Source of the DNA: Hypomesus transpacificus | Lineage: Eukaryota > Chordata > Actinopteri > Osmeriformes > Osmeridae | Direction: 5' to 3' | Assembly (NCBI RefSeq): GCF_021917145.1 | Contig: NC_061061.1 | Coordinates: 1,016,896-1,080,895 of the forward strand | DNA: 64,000 nucleotides | Shown here: in pieces, positions 55,258 through 64,000 of the stretch | How the letters are laid out: each line of letters begins with the position of its first letter | Position numbering within the stretch: position 1 is the stretch's first letter | Notes under the pieces: model-generated | Databases searched by the model: none | What the model saw: only the letters and a program-made list of their open reading frames with translations | Told to the model about the DNA's origin: nothing | Position numbers and translations under genes: made by a program

Positions 55258-57201
55258 CTAGCGGCGAGGGTGTGGCTGGCTGGTGTGGGCATGGGGGTGA
55301 GGGTGGGGTCTGTGGGGTCTGTGGATGTTGCCAGGGAGACGGTGTGGATGGGACTGTCTCTGGGCTGGGGGCATGTTGACGGGGGGGTGGAGAGGGTGCG
55401 GCCCCTGGTCTGGCTTCTGCACGCGCTCTCTGGGCAGGGTCTGGAACTGGGCCAGGGGCAGCACGGGGGGGGGCGGGGGCGCCTTCGTCTGGCCCGCGGA
55501 GTGCAGCAGGGCTGCCTGGGTCTGCTGGTGGCGGCTGTGAAAGGGGTTGTGGGTGGTTTGCGTGTGCACTGCCAGGGCCGCCTGGGTGAGGTTGCTGTGG
55601 CGTTGGGGGATCTGGGTGGAGGTGGGGGGCAGTCTCTGTGAGGCATGTCCAGTGTGTGGCGTGTTGGCGTGTGGCGTGTTGGCGTGTGGCATTTTGGCAT
55701 GTGGCGTGTTGGTCTGTGGCGTGTTGGCGTGTGGCGTGTTGGTGTGTGGCGTGTTGGCGTGTGGCATTTTGGCATGTGGCGTGTTGGTCTGTGGCGTGTT
55801 GGCGTGTGGCGTGTTGGTGTGTGGCGTGTTGGCGTGTGGCGTGTTGGTGTGTGTGGCATGTTGTACAGCGCGGAGTGTCTGTGGGATATGATTTGGGTCT
55901 GCCAGTGTTCGAGTGTCTGGGCCCTGTGGTGGAGATGGGCCCTGTGGTGGAGATGGGCCCTGTGGTGGAGCTGATGGGCCCTGTGGTGGAGCTGATGGGC
56001 CCTGTGGTGGAGCTGGGCCCAGTGACGCAGCTACGTGGTTAGCAGAGAGCTGCCTGCTGTTGTGAGGCCCCTGGATTGGGTCTTGTGGGTTGTGTGTGTG
56101 TGTGTGCCCGGAGGCAGACTGATCCCCACTGCGCTGCCGTCCTCGCTGCCTCCTTCTGTCACCGCTGGCGTGTGTGTGACTTGCTGCCTCGGGCTGGGGG
56201 ACACTGCTGTCCCTCTGAACCTCCGTCCCAACAGAGGTGGAGGGGCTGGTCTGGGTCCGTCTGCCCAGCGACGGGGCCTCCTCTCTGGGGAGGGCTCTCC
56301 TCCGAGGGGGGGTCTGATTGCTGCGGAGCCGGGAGGGGGGTGAGTGCTCCCTGGGGGCGGGGGGGTTGGGGTAGGCTGGGGTGCCCATCAGGCGGTCCCA
56401 GGGGCGCTGGCGGGGGGGCGAGGGGGCACTGCAGGGGGCAGAGCTGCCGTGGTCGCCACGACTGTCGCGAGAAGTTCCAGAGTGGGCGTGGCTCTGACGG
56501 GAGTGGGCGTGGCCTACGGAGTGTGTGTAGCCAGTAGGAACAAGAGGGTGGGCCTCCGGGAGGTTGCGCGGGTAGGGCTCGCCCCCCGTCCTACCCCGCA
56601 CCCCGTCAGACAGGAAGTCCTGGTGGTTGTTCTGAACACCAGACCGACCACTGGTCACATGGCTCATTAGGATGCTGCTCTCCTGTTGGCTGTGGGGTAG
56701 CTGGGCCAGCTGTGGTTGGTTATGAGACAGTTGTGTGTGCTGGCTGGTTTGAGGGTTGTATGCAGGATTGGAGGTGAGGTTGGCAGGGTAGGAGGTGAGG
56801 TTAACAATCACGCTGGGCATCTGAGCATTGTTGTTTTGCTGGCTGGAGGCTGGCGGGGCGTTGAGGCTGACCTGCACGGTGGGGGGCACAGTGCCCCCCT
56901 CCCCTGCCTGGATCACTACGCTGGGCTGCTGCTGGGATGCTGGGTCTGGGGGGGCACTGAGTGTGTGTGTGTCGGGGTGGCCATGCTGTGGGTTTGAACT
57001 GGTGTGGGTGTTGTGTGGAAGGTCGTTGCTGTGGCTGTTCCGTTGGAGTGTGTGTGTGTTTCTCAGCACATCCAGGGGAATGGTGTAGCAGTGGGGCGGG
57101 TGGTTGGGGTTATCGTGGGGGGGCGTCGAACTGTGCAGTGGAGGCTCTGGAGGACGGGCTGGGTTCTCTATCCCTGCTCCTGCAGAGACCGGACCCTGAA
57201 C
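55258..57201 (-). CDS. Ig receptor terminal exon: very long low-complexity cytoplasmic tail
   Basis: Open for 647 codons after the ccctcccag acceptor. It begins [20 protein letters not shown] and includes a [20 protein letters not shown] region, an Arg/Ser-rich stretch, APPQGPS repeats near 55925-56030, a five-residue [15 protein letters not shown] array (55640-55855) and a [20 protein letters not shown] segment near the end. Codon-level openness over 1.9 kb outside the repeats supports real coding. A gtgagt donor at 55223 lies beyond the stop and would need another frame. Confidence 0.7.
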   Translation of the reverse strand, partial: VQGPVSAGAGIENPARPPEPPLHSSTPPHDNPNHPPHCYTIPLDVLRNTHTLQRNSHSNDLPHNTHTSSNPQHGHPDTHTLSAPPDPASQQQPSVVIQAGEGGTVPPTVQVSLNAPPASSQQNNNAQMPSVIVNLTSYPANLTSNPAYNPQTSQHTQLSHNQPQLAQLPHSQQESSILMSHVTSGRSGVQNNHQDFLSDGVRGRTGGEPYPRNLPEAHPLVPTGYTHSVGHAHSRQSHAHSGTSRDSRGDHGSSAPCSAPSPPRQRPWDRLMGTPAYPNPPAPREHSPPSRLRSNQTPPRRRALPREEAPSLGRRTQTSPSTSVGTEVQRDSSVPQPEAASHTHASGDRRRQRGRQRSGDQSASGHTHTHNPQDPIQGPHNSRQLSANHVAASLGPAPPQGPSAPPQGPSAPPQGPSPPQGPSPPQGPDTRTLADPNHIPQTLRAVQHATHTNTPHANTPHTNTPHANTPQTNTPHAKMPHANTPHTNTPHANTPQTNTPHAKMPHANTPHANTPHTGHASQRLPPTSTQIPQRHSNLTQAALAVHTQTTHNPFHSRHQQTQAALLHSAGQTKAPPPPPVLPLAQFQTLPRERVQKPDQGPHPLHPPVNMPPAQRQSHPHRLPGNIHRPHRPHPHPHAHTSQPHPRR

Positions 57202-57319
57202 CTGGGAGGGAGAGAGGGAGAGAGAGAGCGGAGGAGAGGAGAGAGACGGAGGGAGGGAGGGGAGAAGAGAGAAAGAGAGACAAGAGGGAGAGAGAGAGAT
57301 ACAAGAGAGAGAGAGAGAT

Positions 57320-57388
<69 letters not shown>

Positions 57389-60300
57389 GGCGGAGAGGGG
57401 GGGGAAGAAGAGGATGTGCAAAAGAAAAGGTGTGTGTAAGCACAATAAAATAGATTTTGAAAAGACTATGTATTAGTCTAGAAGGACTTTCTTACTATAA
57501 GATGATCTGGGGGATTCTTTCGAATCAAATCCTTCAGTTTCTGGTTCACTGCAATAAGCAACATGTCAGCACTATTTCATAAATGAGCACACATACTTTC
57601 CCATGCGCACATCACTTTCTCACACACACACACTAACACACACTAACACACACACACTAACACACACTAACACACACTAACACACACTAACACACACTAA
57701 CACACACACACTAACACACACTAACACACACTAACACACACTAACACACACTAACACACACACACTAACACACACTAACACACACTAACACACACTAACA
57801 CACACTAACTAACACACACTAACACACACACACTAACACACACTAACACACACTAACACACACACACTAACACACACACACTAACACACACTAACACACA
57901 CTAACACACACTAACACACACTAACACACACACGCTAACACACACTAACACACACTAACACACACTAACACACACTAACACACACACACTAACACACACT
58001 AACACACACTAACACACACTAACACACACTAACACACACACACTAACACACACTAACACACACTAACACACACTAACACACACACACTAACACACACTAA
58101 CACACACTAACACACACACACTAACACACACTAACACACACTAACACACACTAACACACACTAACACACACTAACACACACACACTAACACACACTAACA
58201 CACACTAACACACACTAACACACACACACTAACACACACTAACACACACACACTAACACACACACACACTAACACACACACTAACACACACACACTAACA
58301 CACACACACTAACACACACACACTAACACACACACACTAACACACACACACTAACACACACTAACACACACACACTAACACACACACACACACACACACT
58401 AACACACACTAACACACACACACACTAACACACACTAACACACACACACTAACACACACACACTAACACACACACACACACTAACACACACTAACACACA
58501 CACACACTAACACACACACACACTAACACACACACACTAACACACACACTAACACACACACACTAACACACACACACACTAACACACACACACTAACACA
58601 CACACTAACACACACACTAACACACACTAACACACACACACACTAACACACACTAACACACACACACACTAACACACACATACACTAACACACACACACA
58701 CTAACACACACTAACACACACTAACACACACTAACACACACTAACACACACACACACTAACACACACACTAACACACACACTAACACACACTAACACACA
58801 CTAACACAACACACACACACTAACACACACACTAACACACACACTAACACACACACTAACACACACTAACACACACTAACACACACACACACTAACACAC
58901 ACACACACTAACACACACACACACTAACACACACACACACTAACACACACTAACACACACACACACTAACACACACTAACACACACTAACACACACTAAC
59001 ACACACACACACTAACACACACTAACACACACTAACACACACACACACTAACACACACTAACACACACACACACTAACACACACACACACTAACACACAC
59101 ACACACTAACACACACTAACACACACAACACACACACACACTAACACACACACACACACACTAACACACACACTAACACACACACTAACACACACACTAC
59201 ACACACACTAACACACACACACACTAACACACACACACACACACACACTAACACACACACACACACACACACTACACACACACTAACACACACACACACT
59301 AACACTAACACACACACTAACACACACACACACACACACTAACACACACACACACTAACACACACACACACACTAACACACACACACACACACACACTAA
59401 CACACACTAACACACACACACACTAACACACACTAACACACACTAACACACACACACACTAACACACACTAACACACACTAACACACACACTACACACAC
59501 ACACACACTACACACACACACACACTAACACACACACACACTAACACACACTAACACACACTAACACACACTAACACACACTAACACACACTAACACACA
59601 CACACACTAACACACACTAACACACACTAACACACACACACACTAACACACACTAACACACACTAACACACACTAACACACACTAACACACACTAACACA
59701 CACTAACACACACACATACACTAACACACACATACACTAACACACACATACACTAACACACACACATACACTAACACACACATACACTAACACACACACA
59801 TACACTAACACACACATACACTAACACACACATACACTAACACACACATACACTAACACACACACATACACTAACACACACACATACACTAACACACACA
59901 TACACTAACACACACACATACACTAACACACACACATACACTAACACACACATACACTAACACACACACATACACTAACACACACACATACACTAACACA
60001 CACATACACTAACACACACATACACTAACACACACATACACTAACACACACACATACACTAACACACACACATACACTAACACACACATACACTAACACA
60101 CACACATACACTAACACACACACATACACTAACACACACACATACACTAACACACACATACACTAACACACACACATACACTAACACACACATACACTAA
60201 CACACACACATACACTAACACACACACATACACTAACACACACATACACTAACACACACACATACACTAACACACACACATACACTAACACACACATACA

Positions 60301-63300
60301 CTAACACACACACATACACTAACACACACACATACACTAACACACACATACACTAACACACACACATACACTAACACACACATACACTAACACACACACA
60401 TACACTAACACACACACATACACTAACACACACACATACACTAACACACACATACACTAACACACACATACACTAACACACACACATACACTAACACACA
60501 CACATACACTAACACACACACATACACTAACACACACATACACTAACACACACATACACTAACACACACACATACACTAACACACACACATACACTAACA
60601 CACACATACACTAACACACACATACACTAACACACACACATACACTAACACACACACATACACTAACACACACACATACACTAACACACACACATACACT
60701 AACACACACATACACTAACACACACACATACACTAACACACACACATACACTAACACACACACATACACTAACACACACATACACTAACACACACACATA
60801 CACTAACACACACACATACACTAACACACACACATACACTAACACACACACATACACTAACACACACATACACTAACACACACATACACTAACACACACA
60901 CATACACTAACACACACATACACTAACACACACACATACACTAACACACACACATACACTAACACACACATACACTAACACACACACACACTAACACACA
61001 CTACACACACACACATACACTAACACACACACATACACTAACACACACACATACACTACACACACACACATAACACACACACTACACACACACACATACA
61101 CTAACACACACACATACACTAACACACACACATACACTAACACACACACATACACTAACACACACACATACACTAACACACACACATACACTAACACACA
61201 CACTAACACACACATACACTAACACACACACATACACTAACACACACACATACACTAACACACACATACACTAACACACACACATACACTAACACACACA
61301 CATACACTAACACACACACATACACTAACACACACACACACTGACACACACACATACACTAACACACACACATACACTAACACACACATACACTAACACA
61401 CACACATACACTAACACACACACTAACACTAACACACACACATACACTAACACACACATACACTAACACACACACATACACTAACACACACACATACACT
61501 AACACACACACATACACTAACACACACATACACTAACACACACACATACACTAACACACACACATACACTAACACACACATACACTAACACACACACATA
61601 CACTAACACACACACATACACTAACACACACTCATACACTAACACACACATATTCATACACACACACATACACTAACACACACACATACACTAACACACA
61701 CATATTCATACACACAGTCATACACTAACACACACATATTCATACACACACACATACACTAACACACACACATACACTAACACACACATATTCATACACA
61801 CACACATACACTAACACATACATATTCATACACACACACATACACTAACACACACATATTCATACACACACACATACACTAACACACACTAATTTTCACA
61901 GACTTGCACACACTCTCACACACACACACCATCACATACTCACCCTTCCTCCAGCCCACCAGCAGTATAATGGCAACGATGATTAAGATCAAACCAACCA
62001 CGCAGCCGATCACTATCCCTGCCACAGCCCCTGGACTGAGACAGGTGGCTGAGATGGGGAGAGAGGGAGAAAGGGGAGGGGATTGAGAAGAGGACAGGAA
62101 AGGAGGGGGAGGGAGGGAGGGGGGGGAGGAGAAGAGAGCCGAGGGAGAGAGGGAGAGAAAGGGGAGGGAGGGAGGGGAAACGAAAGAGTGATGAGGTGGA
62201 GAACTCATGAGCTAAGGGTTAGGGTACACTGCCGGCACATGGGCAGTTCAGGGCAAACAGGCAGTTCAGGGCAAACAGGCAGTTCAGGGCAAACAGGCAG
62301 TTCAGGGCACTCTGGCAGTTCAGGGCAAACAGGCAGTTCAGGGCAAACAGGCAGTTCAGGGCAAACAGGCAATTCAGGGCAAACAGGCAGTTCAGGGCAA
62401 ACAGGCAGTTCAGCGCAAACAGGCAGTTCAGCGCAAACAGGCAGTTCAGGGCACTCTGGCAGTTCAGGGCAAACAGGCAGCACGCTTCATCCGTTCATTA
62501 ACCTGTGTTAGCCCGTCAAGCCCATTGGGCCACATCCGATAAGGCGGCATTAAAAGGTTGCGCAGATATGCACACACTCACGCCGGTTGCTGTTTGATCT
62601 GTGCTGCTGCCTGCGACCTTCCACACAATACCCAACATGCAGTGTTGCATCCTTCATCTATTAAAGCACTGGTATCAGGTGTTGAGTTTACTGTGCGGTG
62701 TGCGGTGTGCGGTGTGAGGTGTGCGGTGTGAGGTGTGCGGCGTGCGGTGTTGGGAGCCCCCAGCATGCAGCCTGCCTGGGAGCTCCTGTATCCACCTGCG
62801 GAGGAACTAAGGAAGCAGCATCCAATAAATGTTCAAATCTAATCTGTAAGTGTCTGAAATGTGACACTAATGAGCGAAGCTACTTCAGGCGTGGCACTCG
62901 GGCAGCGGGTGTCATCAGCTCATTAACCTGTGTTAGCCGGTCAATAAGGTGGCATTAAAAGGCTGCACGGATACGCACACTCACCCCCGGTCAGTAGCGG
63001 TTTTGGGCACGGGTGACCCGACTCCCTAACCGCTCAGCCATCGGACCCCCCTGACTCCCCCCCCCTTGCTTTGGGTGTCTTGCAGCTTTTTTGTTGATTG
63101 TTGCATAACTGCCCCACTGCAATTTTTGAATGGGAGAACCGGCTGTAAACTTTTTCGAAATATACGTCAAACTGTTTGTGCTAACGGACTATAAACCATA
63201 CTTTTGATGTCTCACTACAAGCTTACCATACAAAGTGGTCAATTTACACATTATGTTGCTTATAGTGTAATGGTGTGACTGTAATATAAAGCAGACTTGT

Positions 63301-63741
63301 ACACATGTAATGACTTGGTAACTACTTCTTTACTCAAACTGAATGTAAGCGTGCACATGAGCCACCGTCGTAGACTCTCCTATGTCTCTAATGCACATGC
63401 ATCATTGTGTTGTTAAGCAGTGCCTCCTAGTTACGGAGTACTCCAGAACCCACCTGTGATGACCAGGTCTATGCCCTGCTGTGACGTGCCCGCTGTGATC
63501 CCGTTCCTGGCCACGCAGCTGTACCGGCCACTCTGATTGGCCGAGAAGGTCTGCAGGGTCAGCACGCTGCTGTCTGGTTGGCTGGAAGCCACGGGCTGTC
63601 CATTCAGAAGCCATGAGAAGAGGGCGGGGGGGAAGGAGGAGGACGAGCAGGCCAGCTGAACAGTCTGGCCCACGACCGCGTCCACACCCCCCACACACTG
63701 GGCTGGGGAGGACTTGGTGATCTGGGGGGGGTCAGGGCCAT
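55258..63741 (-). CDS. Ig-superfamily type I receptor, VSIG10L-like, 3' part (continues beyond the window edge)
   Basis: Exons in order: 63454-63741 (Ig domain, phase 1-1, 96 codons), 61944-62048 (TM), 57496-57548 (juxtamembrane), 55258-57201 (terminal, stop TAG at 55258). All borders are AG/GT and the phases join (1,1,0). The Ig domain has [19 protein letters not shown] and [10 protein letters not shown], so both cysteines, the Trp and the Tyr corner are present. The TM is [20 protein letters not shown] followed by [10 protein letters not shown]. The cytoplasmic part is about 664 residues, rich in Pro, His, Asn, Gln and Ser. The gene converges on iglon5, as VSIG10L does on IGLON5 in human, which is the main reason for the name; hepaCAM- or CEACAM-like membership is an alternative. 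Further Ig exons should lie beyond 64000. Confidence 0.75.
55638..55860. repeat. 15-bp coding repeat in the Ig receptor tail
   Basis: Units gtgtggcgtgttggc on the plus strand; the 60-bp block with gtggcattttggcatgtggc occurs twice, 75 bp apart. Confidence 0.88.
57206..57395. repeat. (GA)n-rich tract next to the terminal Ig receptor exon
   Basis: Acts as the polypyrimidine region (CT on the minus strand) before the acceptor at 57202; a pure (GA)n block lies at 57322-57384. Confidence 0.9.
57496..57548 (-). CDS. Ig receptor exon: juxtamembrane cytoplasmic segment
   Basis: 53 bp between cttattgcag and gtaaga. Joins in phase 1 to give [18 protein letters not shown], a basic amphipathic stretch directly after the membrane. 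Confidence 0.75.
57618..61890. repeat. 4.3-kb AC-rich satellite (cacacactaa units) in the Ig receptor intron
   Basis: 57618-59710 consists of (acacacacta)n with 10-18 bp units. From 59710 on, the unit gains a T, giving acacatacactaac units of 16-18 bp. The right end (61640-61870) adds catattcatacac. No stretch of unique sequence interrupts it. Confidence 0.95.
61944..62048 (-). CDS. Ig receptor exon: transmembrane segment
   Basis: Acceptor catctcag; reads [20 protein letters not shown] then [15 protein letters not shown], with donor gtgagt. About 25 hydrophobic residues then WRK. Confidence 0.88.
62095..62190. repeat. GA/GGGA-rich tract
   Basis: gggagggagggagg and gagagagggagag sequence just upstream (minus sense) of the TM exon acceptor. 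Confidence 0.8.
62230..62485. repeat. 18-bp minisatellite (ggcagttcagggcaaaca), about 14 copies
   Basis: Variants cactct and cgcaaaca recur; the order suggests block duplication (gggcactct at 62306 and 62451). Confidence 0.93.
62509..62995. repeat. Pair of diverged direct repeats of about 75 bp
   Basis: 62497-62588 and 62920-62992 both contain attaacctgtgttagcc, ggtcaa or cgtcaa, ggcattaaaagg and cacactcac. They flank a short gtgcggtgtgag array (62690-62750). Confidence 0.7.
63015..63055 (-). repeat. Remnant of a SINE head
   Basis: gactccctaaccgctcagcc atcggacccc matches the minus-strand tRNA-like head of the SINEs at 9731 and 16150; the tail is missing. Confidence 0.55.
63454..63741 (-). 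CDS. Ig receptor exon: membrane-proximal Ig domain
   Basis: Reads [20 protein letters not shown] then [20 protein letters not shown], later [20 protein letters not shown] and DLVITG before gtgggt. The first of the two central cysteines is in QLACSS, the second in YSCVARN. The acceptor is preceded by a run of more than 30 C on the minus strand. Confidence 0.88.
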
Positions 63742-63743
63742 CT

Positions 63744-63774
<31 letters not shown>

Positions 63775-64000
63775 GGAAGGGTGGGGGATGGAGGAAGGAT
63801 GGGCAGACATTAATGCTTAGATCAAGGGTTCAACATGAGCCAGCTAGCTTAGCTAAGGCAGAGAGCTAAGCTAAGGCAGACAACTAAGCTAAAGCAGAGA
63901 GCTAAGCTAAGGCAGAGAGCTAAGCTAAGGCAGACAGCTAAGCTAAAGCAGAGAGCTAAGCTAAGGCAGAGAGCTAAGCTAAGGCAGACAGCTTAGCTAA
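63742..64000. repeat. Poly-G run and 21-bp minisatellite at the right edge
   Basis: 63742-63773 is nearly pure G; 63840-64000 repeats gctaagctaaggcagagagct. Both lie in the intron upstream of the Ig exon. Confidence 0.9.

Noticed and set aside
55215..55859. Alternative minus-strand frame ending at a gtgagt donor at 55223
   Set aside because: It would require a different frame from the joined exon chain and gives an arginine/threonine-rich shadow of the tail; the main frame ends in TAG at 55258.

Overview
The window is nuclear DNA of a ray-finned fish, most likely a teleost. The basis is split vertebrate genes with GT-AG introns, fish-type tRNA-derived SINEs (9.73, 16.15 and 40.77 kb), hAT and Tc1 remnants, and a very heavy load of micro- and minisatellites. 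There is no sign of bacterial, phage or viral organisation. Most long open frames are artefacts of tandem repeats whose period is a multiple of three; the real genes lie in short spliced exons.

Region by region: 1-16.1 kb holds the 3' part of a plus-strand IgLON adhesion gene, read as iglon5 (seven coding exons, 6302-14753), with introns full of CT, CA and minisatellite tracts, a LINE endonuclease relic and a SINE. 16-28.8 kb is gene-poor, with satellites, a paired CTCF-like site, a possible distal polyA site, a hAT fragment and a broken Tc1 transposase. 28.87-29.29 kb holds a three-exon minus-strand beta-defensin-like gene. 29.8-40.4 kb is a pile of nested transposons, including a minus-strand transposon-derived pseudogene and several insertions with readable target-site duplications. 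42.17-43.20 kb is an intact minus-strand short-chain free fatty acid receptor (FFAR2/3 type). Two relics of further FFAR-like receptors lie at 47.0-47.3 and 49.2-49.4 kb, so the receptor was once part of a tandem array. 52.17-53.83 kb holds a four-exon gene for a 95-residue single-pass membrane protein that I cannot assign. 55.26 kb to the right edge is the 3' end of a minus-strand Ig-superfamily receptor (VSIG10L-like by position and layout) with a 664-residue repeat-bearing cytoplasmic tail; a 4.3-kb AC-rich satellite fills one of its introns.

The genes do not form a pathway. iglon5 and the Ig receptor converge, as IGLON5 and VSIG10L do on human chromosome 19, but here about 40 kb separates them, holding the defensin, FFAR and small membrane-protein genes. 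No wholly new system was demonstrated. The most novel items are the unassigned small membrane gene, the defensin-like gene, the FFAR relics, an array of about 30 splice-donor-like motifs at 44.36-45.41 kb, and the apparent 1-bp frameshift in iglon5.
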